Source of the DNA: an uncultured Prevotellaceae bacterium
GTDB lineage: Bacteria; Bacteroidota; Bacteroidia; Bacteroidales; Bacteroidaceae
Direction of reading: 5' to 3'
Length of the DNA: 64,000 bases
Assembly (NCBI GenBank): GCA_900314655.1
Contig: OMWC01000016.1
Location: forward strand, 1 to 64,000
The translations under genes and the position numbers were made by a program. Positions 8,881-17,300 of the stretch are shown here, piece after piece; positions within the stretch are counted from its first letter, which is position 1; every line of letters starts with the position of its first letter. Under the pieces are notes generated by a model. That model was not told the DNA's origin. It worked only from the letters and a program-made list of their open reading frames with translations, and did not search any database.

Positions 8881-9207
8881 TTACTCTGGGACTCTTTTCT
8901 TTAAAGTATCTGGATTCATCCTTGAGTCCCAGATGTCAACAATACTAACTGTATCTGAAGATTGACAATAAGTATATATAAGTTTAAACCTCCTATTCAT
9001 TAGCTGACACATTCTGTAAGTACGCCTACAATCCTTCAATAATGGTTCAGGCGTAAATGCCTCAGGCATCATCGACAGCCGTTTCTCGGTTTCCTTCAAT
9101 TCTTTAATCCATCGTTTAACAGTAGCTGAACCAAACATCTCTCTGGCATATTCCAGTTTTTCGTCAAGTTCCCGTAAAGCTCTTTTATGCCATCTTATCT
9201 GAGCCAT
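8881..9207 (-). CDS. RelE/ParE-family toxin
   Basis: A 108-residue basic protein with the RelE/ParE fold pattern: IRWHKRALRELDEKLEYARE at the N-terminus, RTYRMCQLMNRRFKLIYTY as the central strands and IVDIWDSRMNP at the C-terminus. Members act as ribosome-dependent mRNases or gyrase inhibitors; which applies here cannot be told. Its start overlaps the upstream antitoxin gene by 13 bases, so the two are coupled. The stop codon abuts the tail of composite repeat copy 2. Confidence 0.82.
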   Translation of the reverse strand: MAQIRWHKRALRELDEKLEYAREMFGSATVKRWIKELKETEKRLSMMPEAFTPEPLLKDCRRTYRMCQLMNRRFKLIYTYCQSSDTVSIVDIWDSRMNPDTLKKRVPE

Positions 9208-9572
9208 GGATGCCTTTCTTCAATATTTTCCCACACTTCCGCAGAAGAGAACCATTCGCCAGCTCTCTCTCCGTTAGCTTCCAAGTCGTTCATACTGATT
9301 TCAATCTCGGAAATCCTTTTGTTCAGTTCTTCGGCGTTTTCCGAATAAAAGCCCAAAGAACAATTGGCAACCTCTTTCTCTTGCGTTTGGGCATCCACTT
9401 CCTGAATGTACCTTATCAAACATAACTTGTCATCATGGCTGAGATTATGCACCTTTGCAAGAACACCGCTGTCACGGAGTTCCTGACTCATTCCGTATGT
9501 TGAAGCCGGAGCCATAGGTTCACTTACATGGTCGGCTCCATTTTCCTCAGGGCTATACCTTTTCTCTTCCAT
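9195..9572 (-). CDS. Antitoxin partner of the RelE-type toxin
   Basis: A 125-residue acidic protein. Nothing in the first ~50 residues is recognisable; LSHDDKLCLIRYIQEVD and the C-terminal ELNKRISEIEISMNDLE...GEWFSSAEVWENIEERHPWLR look like a helical toxin-wrapping tail. Position (first gene, directly behind the promoter and overlapping the toxin) makes antitoxin the natural reading. Family not named with certainty. Confidence 0.68.
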   Translation of the reverse strand: MEEKRYSPEENGADHVSEPMAPASTYGMSQELRDSGVLAKVHNLSHDDKLCLIRYIQEVDAQTQEKEVANCSLGFYSENAEELNKRISEIEISMNDLEANGERAGEWFSSAEVWENIEERHPWLR

Positions 9573-9593
9573 ACCGTAGTTATATTATCGTTG

Positions 9594-9625
9594 CAAAGAT
9601 ACGGTTTTATTTCATTCCCTCCAAA
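9594..9625 (-). promoter_or_regulatory. Promoter of the RelE-type operon, shared block
   Basis: Minus strand TTTG (9625-9622), 20-base spacer, TATCTTTG (9601-9594), with the same flanking sequence as the other toxin-antitoxin promoters of the array. Confidence 0.8.
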
Positions 9626-10200
9626 TTTTGCGCTAACTATTTGCCTAACGGCAACGATGGAAACAACACTATATACCCGACACTCTTCTTTGAACAAAAA
9701 TCTTCAGAAATCTCAAAAAATCTCTCAAATAAAGAAAAAAACAAAGAAAACCACTTGATGATGGCACGAACTTCATCTTGAAGTTCTTTTTCGTGTGCTG
9801 CCGCTCAGTGGCTCGCAAATAAATTTGCAGCCCCAGACCGCCAACTCACGAAAGTCCTACGGACTACGTGCCGTCATCAAGCGAAAACCTTAAAAACATT
9901 CACGGAGATTTAACCTTAACCTTAACGATAACCTTAACCCTAACAACGATGGTTCGAAGCTCCCCTCTGTTTAATTACTCCGTAGGTTTTTAAAGGTTTT
10001 CTCTTTTCTGTAAAGTCTGGCCCGCGAGGGCTGCAGGCAGATGCGCGGCGGCAGACGCAAACTTGTTTGCACGATGCAGGCGGGCAGCTACAGGCACATC
10101 CGTGCTAAGCACGGATGCTTTACAGAAAAGATGTTTTCGAGGTTTTTGTTTATATTTCCATCTTTGGTATAAGGACAAAATTCTACAGAAATCTCACAAA
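9626..10200. repeat. Composite hairpin repeat, copy 3
   Basis: Part A 9754-9881 (arms cttgatgatggcacg / cgtgccgtcatcaag, one G-T pair), aacctt tract 9910-9943, part B 10002-10131 with perfect 14-base arms. The last hairpin reads TCCGTGC taa GCACGGA, a paired change relative to the TCCGTGA..TCACGGA of other copies. The tail stops about ten bases short of the HigA stop codon. Confidence 0.87.
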
Positions 10201-10207
10201 AATAAGT

Positions 10208-10573
10208 TTAGAGCACACAGGCCCAACCGAATTTACGGACGAGTTCACGAAGTAAATCACGATCACGTACAGGGATGGTGACAGCAATTGTCTCACGTTG
10301 ATTGTCACGTTCCGATATTTGGGCTGTGTCAAGGTTATACTGAGTCTGCATATTCATCCAGATATCAGCAGGGATACCCAAAGCTTTTTCTAACGCTACT
10401 GCTACATTAAGCGACAAACTGCGTTTGCCATTGATTGTCTCACTCAGCACGGATGGTTTGATACCCGTTTCCGCAGCAAGCTGCTTTTGGGTCATGCCGC
10501 GTTCTTTCAGTTCATCCTTTATCAATTCACCAGGATGAGTGGCCACAACAGGAGTCAATTCTTTTTTATTCAT
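10208..10573 (-). CDS. higA: HigA-family XRE antitoxin
   Basis: A 121-residue helix-turn-helix antitoxin: VATHPGELIKDELKERGMTQKQLA followed by ETGIKPSVLSETINGKRSLS and AVALEKALGIPADIWMNMQ is the standard HigA pattern. It neutralises the toxin and represses the operon. The ATG at 10573 is used; the longer ORF begins with TTG inside the toxin gene. Toxin first, antitoxin second is the reversed order typical of higBA, and the genes overlap by eight bases. Confidence 0.9.
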   Translation of the reverse strand: MNKKELTPVVATHPGELIKDELKERGMTQKQLAAETGIKPSVLSETINGKRSLSLNVAVALEKALGIPADIWMNMQTQYNLDTAQISERDNQRETIAVTIPVRDRDLLRELVRKFGWACVL

Positions 10574-10883
10574 AATGCTTGGAAATTTCAAATATTAATG
10601 CGTTTACTATTATCCCAGTTTCATTGGGCGAGGAACGAAAAAGCAGACGATACTGGTCGTTGATCCATACAGCATCCACACCATTGAGATCACCTTTCTT
10701 CTTTTCATAATGAAGCGACTTTATGAAGAAAAGGTCTTCCAGCCTACGAGCTGCCTTCAAATAGTTTACAACCTTTACAAACCGTCTTATGATGTCTTTC
10801 GGCAACCGTTTATATTGACGGTCTTGAGTAGCTCCAACTGTGTAGAGTTCCTCTAAGGCAGGATTTTCAAATTCAATATTCAT
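10566..10883 (-). CDS. higB: HigB-type toxin
   Basis: About 105 residues beginning MNIEFENPALEELYTVG. RLPKDIIRRFVKVVNYLKAARRLEDL, HYEKKKGDLNG, IWINDQYRLLFRS-like segment and the short C-terminus match RelE-superfamily HigB toxins, which cleave mRNA on the ribosome. The first in-frame start is TTG at 10892; the ATG at 10883 is more likely. It is the first gene of the pair behind a -7 box at 10907. Confidence 0.85.
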   Translation of the reverse strand: MNIEFENPALEELYTVGATQDRQYKRLPKDIIRRFVKVVNYLKAARRLEDLFFIKSLHYEKKKGDLNGVDAVWINDQYRLLFRSSPNETGIIVNALIFEISKHYE

Positions 10884-10906
10884 TGTCAGCAATTACTATG
10901 GCTGTG

Positions 10907-10939
10907 CAAAGATACGAAACATTTTTGAATAATTAGCAA
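10907..10939 (-). promoter_or_regulatory. Promoter of higBA
   Basis: TATCTTTG (10914-10907, minus strand) fits the -7 box. The -33 region (TTGC around 10939) is weaker than in the neighbouring operons because about 25 bases of unrelated sequence separate the -7 box from the shared gagggaatgaa block at ~10953. Confidence 0.55.
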
Positions 10940-10952
10940 TTTTGCGAATTAT

Positions 10953-11510
10953 TTTTTCATTCCCTCCAGATTTTGCGCTAACTATTTGCCTGACGACGAT
11001 GATGGTAACAACACTATATACCCGACACTCTTCTGTCTATTAACAAAACCTCTCAAATAAAGAAAAAAAACAAAGAAAACCACTTGATGACAGCACGAAC
11101 TTCATCTTGAAGTTCCGTTTCGTGTGCTGACGCTCAGGGGCTCGCAAATGTATTTGCAGCCCTGAGCGACAACTCACGAAAGTCCTACGGACTACGTGCC
11201 GTCATCAAGCGAAAACCTTAAAAACCTTCGCGGAGATTTAACCTTAACCTTAACGATAACCTTAACTCGCATTAAAGCGTAGGTTTTCAAAGGTTTTCTC
11301 TTTTCTGTAAAGACAGGCCCGCGAGGGCTGCCGGCAGATGCGCGGCGGCAGACGCAAACTTGTTTGCACGATGCAGACGGGCAACTGCAGGTACATCCGT
11401 GACATTCACGGATGCTTTACAGAAAAGATGATTTCGAGGTTTTTGTTTATATTTCCGTCTTTGGTATAAGAACAAAAATCTTCAGAAATCTCACAAAAAA
11501 ATCATTAATA
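10953..11510. repeat. Composite hairpin repeat, copy 4
   Basis: Shared lead from 10953, part A 11083-11209 with the long inner stem cgctcaggggct / agccctgagcg, aacctt tract 11238-11268, part B 11299-11428 with perfect 14-base arms. Its tail (acaaaaatcttcag...) continues into sequence also seen after copy 1, ending about 30 bases before the acetyltransferase stop. Confidence 0.87.
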
Positions 11511-11541
11511 ACGGTATACAGAGGGACTGAGTTATAAAACT

Positions 11542-12081
11542 TTACTTGACACTCTCTAAATCGAAATACAATAATCTTGTGTCTGCATTTTCATCCTCTT
11601 TTGAGAGAGGAGAAAAACCTTGTTTGTAATAAAAAGGCAATGCATCAGCATAAGCGTCAACAGTAATAAACCTACATCCTGCTTTATTATCTCTACGATA
11701 AGAAGCAATAATCATATTGACTATCATTGCCCCGATACCTTCACCGCGGTATTTCTTATCTGTAGCCAAACGACAAATCTTAAGCGCAGGATAACTTTTG
11801 AACATCTTTCCTTGTGCAAAAAACTGTTTGCGGAAGCGATTGTATGCAGAGTTACTCGGGAAATCAGTTAAAGAGATGCGGTCATGAGCAAGACTGAAAT
11901 AACCGATTACATTTCCATTTTCTGTATCTTCTAATACATAACTTGTGGCAAGACGCACCTTGAAATATAAGGGCGCATCAGTAATGATGAAGTCATTAAG
12001 ATCTTCATCTCCGCAATCAAACTGGCAAATGGTATCATCCTCGCCAAGTTTGCGCAATTGAACCTTATCCTTATTTAGCAT
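11542..12081 (-). CDS. GNAT acetyltransferase, probable toxin
   Basis: A 179-residue GNAT protein. FDCGDEDLNDFI near the N-terminus is the signature of the toxin-like GNAT group (TacT/AtaT type), and CRLATDKKYRGEGIGAMIV carries the acetyl-CoA loop (R/Q-x-x-G-x-G). Known members acetylate aminoacyl-tRNA and block translation. The ATG follows directly on the stop of an overlooked 53-residue gene with no gap, giving a two-gene module inside the toxin-antitoxin array. Toxin role inferred from family and context. Confidence 0.82.
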   Translation of the reverse strand: MLNKDKVQLRKLGEDDTICQFDCGDEDLNDFIITDAPLYFKVRLATSYVLEDTENGNVIGYFSLAHDRISLTDFPSNSAYNRFRKQFFAQGKMFKSYPALKICRLATDKKYRGEGIGAMIVNMIIASYRRDNKAGCRFITVDAYADALPFYYKQGFSPLSKEDENADTRLLYFDLESVK

Positions 12082-12243
12082 TTAGAAGGAACAGTTCACG
12101 CATCTAGATCTTAAGAACTCGTAATCACGCGCGATGTCATCCCTACGTTCCTTTGAAACAGGCTCAGGGTTCATCATGCGCATTTCGAATCTGCGAGCTT
12201 CCTCACCATAGAGGATTGGCGTCTCTTTAATTGGTCTTGCCAT
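12082..12243 (-). CDS. Short antitoxin-like gene upstream of the GNAT toxin
   Basis: A 53-codon frame, too short for common cut-offs, reads MARPIKETPILYGEEARRFE... and ends CVNCSF followed by TAA and, with no gap, the ATG of the acetyltransferase. Its start lies about 20 bases inside a strong promoter block (12266-12297). MARPIKETPxLxGxEAxRF is a pattern I associate with small partner proteins of GNAT toxins in Bacteroidetes. Antitoxin function is inferred from position and size. Confidence 0.72.
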   Translation of the reverse strand: MARPIKETPILYGEEARRFEMRMMNPEPVSKERRDDIARDYEFLRSRCVNCSF

Positions 12244-12265
12244 AACTTTTATACTTTTCTCGTTG

Positions 12266-12297
12266 CAAAGATACTGTTTTATTCCATTCCCTCCAAA
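12266..12297 (-). promoter_or_regulatory. Promoter of the GNAT operon, shared block
   Basis: Minus strand TTTG (12297-12294), 20-base spacer, TATCTTTG (12273-12266); same sequence block as at 8309, 9594 and 13924. Confidence 0.8.
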
Positions 12298-12810
12298 TTT
12301 TGCGCTAACTATTTGTCAAACGCCAACGATGGCAACAATACTATATCCCCTACCCTCTTCTGTCTATTAACAAAACCTCTCAAATAAAGAAAAAAACAAA
12401 GAAAACCACTTGATGACGGCACGAACTTCATCTTGAAGTTCTTTTTCGTGTGCTGCCGCTCAGTGGCTCGCAAATGTATTTGCAGCCCCAGACCGCCACC
12501 TCACAAAAGTCCTACAGACTACGTGCCGTCATCAAGCGAAAACCTTAAAAACATTCACGGAGATTTAACCTTAACCTTAACGATAACCTTAACACGCATT
12601 AAAGCGTAGGTTTTCAAAGGTTTTCTCTTTTCTGTAAAGACAGGCCCGCGAGGGCTGCAGGCAGATGCGCGGCGGCAGACGCAAACTTGTTTGCACGATG
12701 CAGACGGGCAACTGCAGGCACATCCGTGACATCACGGATGCTTTACAGAAAAGATGTTTTTGAGGTTTTTGTTTATATTTCCATCTTTGGTATAAGAACA
12801 AAAATCTTCA
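12298..12810. repeat. Composite hairpin repeat, copy 5
   Basis: Part A 12409-12536 with perfect 15-base arms, aacctt tract 12567-12597, part B 12626-12754. One base is missing in the last hairpin (tccgtgacatcacgga), which shifts any reading frame through the element but keeps the stem. Confidence 0.86.
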
Positions 12811-13399
12811 AAAAAATTTCTGCGAATGCTTACACCCTTTCGCCAATCGCAGTTCTATAACAAAAATCATGAAAATCAGTTTCACACTTTCACTCGTCCA
12901 CAAACCATTAGCATTCAGCATGATGCGGGTGAAACTGCGGTTTCACCTCAGTTTCACTCTCTATCTTCTATGACCCCCATCCTTGGGACAGGGCTGGGCA
13001 AAAGATGGTCTTTTTCGGAGTGATTGGGCCCTAATCACTCCGAAATCAAACATCATTTGGAAAGAAAACAATGACAGTTCGTGGTGAAAACAGTCATCAC
13101 AAGAGGAGTCCGCATAGGTATTTCTAACACTTGCAGGTGAAACTGGAGTGAAAGTGCAGTTTCACCTGCAAGTGTATGACAGCCAATGCTGTACACGAGG
13201 TGAAACTGGATTATGCCTTTTTGTGAGGATTCGTAAGCGTTGTTGTCCGGGTGCACTATTGCGGGGAATAACTACATTCCGCCCTCTTCCCTTTTGAACT
13301 AAAATCTCCAAAAATCTTTCAAAAAACATCTTTAATAATAGTACACAGAGGCACAAAGACGCAGAGTTGTTAAACTATTTTGCTTCACTCCCCTCCCTG
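12811..13399. other. Non-coding stretch with three strong palindromes
   Basis: No credible gene. It contains GGTGAAAC tgcg GTTTCACC (12928-12947), a 13-base-arm palindrome TTTCGGAGTGATT / AATCACTCCGAAA around gggccct (13013-13045), and a 19-base perfect inverted repeat ACACTTGCAGGTGAAACTG (13127-13145) with its complement at 13157-13175. The word GTGAAACTG or its complement recurs about six times. The right end carries the cacaaagacgcag word seen elsewhere in the window. Confidence 0.7.
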
Positions 13400-13501
13400 C
13401 GGGGGAGGGGCTGGGGGTGAGGCTTCTTCTATTCGGGGGAGGGGTCGGGGGTGAGGCTTCTTCTATTCGGGGGAGGGGTCGGGGGTGAAGCTTCTTCTAT
13501 T
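13400..13501. repeat. Three 34-bp G-rich tandem units
   Basis: Three head-to-tail units of about 34 bases (13400-13433, 13434-13467, 13468-13501), each a run of G blocks followed by cttcttctatt, nearly identical. The G blocks (ggggg, gggg, ggggg) could form a quadruplex. A further copy and a half lies at 13988-14040. Confidence 0.85.
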
Positions 13502-13505
13502 AAAA

Positions 13506-13690
13506 TTATTTGCGATTTGTCCAGTTCTCAATTTTAATCCCAGGAAGCCGACCCAGATGTTTGACGTTATCAGTTACCATTACCATTCCGTTCGCAATAG
13601 CAGTAGAACCAATCAGAATGTCAAAATCATCAATTCTGTTACCATCTTTTTCTAGTTTTGCTTTAAAATCACTCCAGAGTTTCTGCTTTC
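13506..13690 (-). pseudogene. VapC PIN-domain toxin, C-terminal remnant
   Basis: Read on the minus strand, one frame gives LWSDFKAKLEKDGNRIDDFD, then ILIGSTAIANGMVMVTDN and VKHLGRLPGIKIENWTNRK before TAA at 13506. This is the C-terminal third of a PIN ribonuclease (the DxxIxxTAxxxxxxxVTDN part). The N-terminal catalytic half is absent and the frame is joined to the truncated antitoxin gene, so the toxin is dead. Confidence 0.8.
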
Positions 13691-13897
13691 ACGAATCGCT
13701 GCTGATGCATCCTCTACGGAAACGCCATCATCCCAAGCCCCACTGATACCTGCAAAGAAATGATCATCATCATTCCTCTTACCTTTAGCAAGAAGGGATG
13801 CTGACAAACGGTTGATTATGCTTAGCTTTGCTTCATCGCTCAAGGGGGAAAGAAGCCGCATTATCCAATTACTATTTTCCAAAGTGAAAGCCGTCAT
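13652..13897 (-). pseudogene. VapB-like antitoxin, 3' end lost by deletion
   Basis: Starting at the ATG at 13897 (MTAFTLENSNWIMRLLSPLS) the frame reads a normal antitoxin up to DGVSVEDASAAIRESR. It then runs into the PIN gene in the wrong frame (NSGVILKQN, stop). One internal deletion removing the antitoxin tail and the toxin head explains both remnants. The promoter at 13924-13955 is intact, so the stub may still be expressed and could still neutralise related toxins. Confidence 0.72.
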
Positions 13898-13923
13898 AAT
13901 TAAAACATTTTGATCCAACGCCG

Positions 13924-13955
13924 CAAAGATAAAGAATAATTTCATTCCCTCCAAA
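13924..13955 (-). promoter_or_regulatory. Promoter of the vapBC remnant, shared block
   Basis: Minus strand TTTG (13955-13952), 20-base spacer, TATCTTTG (13931-13924). The block is identical over more than 30 bases to that before the DUF3791 operon at 8309. Confidence 0.78.
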
Positions 13956-13973
13956 TTTTGCGCTAACTATTTA

Positions 13974-14040
13974 CTCCCCTCCCTGCGGGGGAGGGGCTGG
14001 GGGTGAGGCTTCTTCTATTCGGGGGAGTGGCTGGGGTGGG
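13974..14040. repeat. Second G-rich repeat patch
   Basis: Repeats the 13387-13440 sequence (tcccctccctgcggggga...cttcttctatt) and then a partial unit. The arms cccctccc / gggggagggg are complementary. Confidence 0.7.
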
Positions 14041-14046
14041 TCTCCT

Positions 14047-14078
14047 AAAAAAAGGAGTCCACCATCACGGTGAACTCC
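14047..14078 (-). terminator. Terminator of the surface-protein operon
   Basis: Minus strand GGAGTTCACC gtgat GGTGGACTCC followed by seven T. A strong intrinsic terminator (one G-T pair) placed after the small acidic gene. Confidence 0.85.
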
Positions 14079-14145
14079 TCTTGAAAATTAAATCAAATAT
14101 TTCTGAATTATTTACGTTCAATTACCATTCGTCCCAGATACTGTT

Positions 14146-14346
14146 TTATTCTTCTTCGGCGAAATCGTCAGTCCAGAGGTCAAAACTTGGTTTTGCCAAA
14201 GTTTCGTCGCCAGAATCGTCGTCTTCTCCAACATTTCCTCCAATCTCTGATGTACGGTCCGTCTTGCCATTAGAAATTGAGCATAAGGGAAAAGGCGTCT
14301 CGAAACAGAACTTTTCTACGAAAGGTCTTTTATATATCTTTTTCAT
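14146..14346 (-). CDS. Small acidic protein downstream of the large secreted protein
   Basis: 66 residues: a basic start (MKKIYKRPFVEKFCFETPF) and a strongly acidic end (NVGEDDDSGDE...LWTDDFAEEE). It lies 17 bases after the 1320-residue secreted protein and before a terminator, so it is co-transcribed. The layout matches the small protein at 46326-46553, which also follows a T9SS-tailed protein and also starts MKxxYxxP. I recognise this as a common Bacteroidetes small-protein type of unknown function. Confidence 0.68.
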   Translation of the reverse strand: MKKIYKRPFVEKFCFETPFPLCSISNGKTDRTSEIGGNVGEDDDSGDETLAKPSFDLWTDDFAEEE

Positions 14347-14363
14347 TTTACTCTTTACTCCTA

Positions 14364-17300
14364 TTATTTAATGATAACTTTCTTTCCGTTCATAATATAC
14401 AATCCCTTAGAAAGGCCCTCCAGTGAATTGCCTACACACTGGCCATTCATATTGTAAACCTTACCATTTGCGGAATTTGCAACAGCAGACATACTCTCCA
14501 ATCCTGTAGTTTCTCCGTTGACGATTTCATCAACTGCATCAAACGACATCATGTACTTTGCAGGAGCAGAAACACCAGGGAACGAATCATCCTGACTGTT
14601 ATTAATATCCAATGCCGGACCATCCCATGCGTAATTACCATCGCACTTCGGAGCAATGATACAACTGTATGCACTCCATGTCTTTGACTTTCCTTCCATG
14701 GTATGACGGAAGAACATGTGCTTGCCTGTACCTGTTGCAGGATTAGTGATAGACTTCGACTTAGAGAAGTAATAAGTATTCATGGGCACGCCCCCTGTCT
14801 TCTTCTCGAATGTTCCGATGAAATGATATACATATCCTTTTGTTTTATCGAAACTTGTCATTTCCACATCGTCCTTACCAACAAACTTCTGTGAGCCAGC
14901 ATAGTTCTTCACATCCTTGTCGCTAGTGGCATAGACGAAATACTTAGCATAAGGAGTACAATATTGATCTGCCTGCTTTACTCCAAGAACTGTTGGGAAT
15001 CCACCTTCTTGCAGCTTTTCAAGATCCTCCTCTGACAGATAAGGCTTAATCAGGTAAGGCTTGCCCTTCTCTATGATAACAGGGTCAGCAGCAGTCTGAG
15101 TCTTATACAGATTATTGAGATCGTAGATAGCATTCACGCTATTATAATAATTAGTAAAATCCCACTTCTGGTTGTTGGCAACCAAATCGTGCGTAAACTG
15201 CAACGTGATAAGATTCTGCGACTTATCGCGTCTTACGCCCATAAGGGTAACAACTTCGGGATACATATCCTCGGTAATCACTTTGCCATTCACCTTTGTA
15301 TCTACACCTTCTTTGTATTCAGCTCCGAAAGCACTCAGAAGATCAGACTTGGTCAAGTCGTAAGGAACACAGATGGTGTACCAGTCGTTCTCTTTCACGG
15401 CAACGGGAAGCTCTGTCGTAGACTGATATGAATAATTCATGGAAAGTACAAACTGGTGCCAACCTACATAGCGTGTATCATAAACTGCTGTACCTCCAGA
15501 AATATCATAGCCATCAGCACTTGCCTGATTTTGAGGGACGTCATGGTGTTTATGATCATAGTAATCAAACTGAGATGGCAGATTTTGATCAGCGTGTGAG
15601 AGGTAAGGGTCACGCTCATTGCTCCAGCTATCCCAGGTATAGCCAAAGGTTGCTTGCCAATATGAACGAAGCAACTCATTTTGAGAAGGGAAAAAGATAG
15701 TTTCACCACGCTCATCCACAACTCCATCGTTTGCTTGTATAGAATACTGTCGAGTCACGTCGGTATAAACTTCATTCACTTTCATATCATCAGTAACAGG
15801 CCAATGCAAATAGGCAATGGCACGTTGCAATTGTCCATCTTTATAGTTCCAGCAACGGCCATAATCTCGTCCTTCGGCATGCACAGTATTATTGCCATAC
15901 AAAGTCTCTCCATTGAAGGCATTCACTTCACATTCAGGGAACTTTGCGTCAGCACTCCATGTGGATATCTCATTGGTTATGTAAACATCTGTTATCAGTG
16001 AAAGACTACCATAGGCAAGCGTGCCCACTTTCTCCAGATGTGGAGGCAAAGTAATCGTATTATTAGTTTTGCCATCTTCAGCACCCTTATCTATAATTGT
16101 GGTTGTACCATTACCATTTTCATCAACTGTCGTTGTTGTAACATGCTTAAGTTGTGGAACCATCACGAAAGCACCAGCAGCAATCACCTTATAGTTACCA
16201 GGCACGACTAAACTTGCCGGACCCTTACTAGAATTAAAGCAAGAATTGGGAAGCATCCATACACTATGATCCAAAGGAAGACGGATATCTTGACAATCGC
16301 TCAACGCTAAAGCACTGAGGCACAAATCGTTCTGATAACTTCCATCTTCAGACTGATAAGATGCTTCGCCTGTCGAGTATGAAGGCAGAGTCACAGCCGA
16401 CAAATCTACTCGCGTCATGGTAGAACTAATGATACCATTAAGAGCTCCAGGCTTTGTTGTCACTCCTTCCACAGGAACCATCTGAACATCAGTAGCTGTG
16501 ATTGTGGGTGACATGGCCAAATGCCCATTCTCATCAATACTAGCCGCCCCACTTAAGTCGTAAGCATTTACAGGACCTGCAACAGTAAGAACTTTTAATT
16601 GATTGAGTGCTGTTTTGGGAGAGACAGCGCCTTTTGCCTTAATTGACTCTATCATATTGACTACTTGGAACAAGCTGCCTTCCACATAAGACTGATAAGT
16701 GAAGCTATCGTCTGCAGTTCCGTGAAAACCAATTCCACGAATATTGCTGCTGTTATCATGAGCAGCTGTTAAAGAACCCGTGTAATCATCGGGTAATGCA
16801 ACATAAAGAGTGTTTTCATTGGAATAGTTTGCCAATGAAATATCCGTAGTTTTCACGTTTGAGAGGTCGAGCTTGGGAGTTGTTGTTTTTTGCAATCCCT
16901 CAACGTCTGCAGAGTTAATATTGCCAACGATTGTAGTACGCTCAGCATCTTTCTGTATATCGGAAAAATGGTCGAAAGCATCGCCAAAGGAACCAATGCC
17001 AGAAGGTCGAACATAGGTTATGTTCGTTCTACGATCAACATCAGTTCCATCGTGAGCAAAACTTACGGCGTAGCCATCATAGCAAGCTCCTGACGAGTAG
17101 TTCTCAAGATTTGCTTTATAGGTAGAAACGGTCTTTATATGGTCATTAAAGGTATAAGTGGTCTCATCTGTAAAGTCGGGAGTCGCAGTTGTGGTACTCT
17201 GAGGAATAGTAATATGCTCTGTTGCATCATTCAGCATAGAGAAATCTGTACCAAATGCACTAATATCACAATATGTAAAATCAACACCGCCAACAGGCAA

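Noticed and set aside
8742..8948. Plus-strand ORFs through part B (MFARCRRA...)
   Set aside because: Same element read on the other strand; no start context and no similarity beyond the repeat.
6838..12810. Spaced repeats as a CRISPR array
   Set aside because: The repeats are ~450 bases, palindromic and separated by genes; no cas genes.
12826..13356. Short ORFs in the palindrome-rich gap
   Set aside because: Composition follows the GTGAAACTG repeats; no supported start or family.
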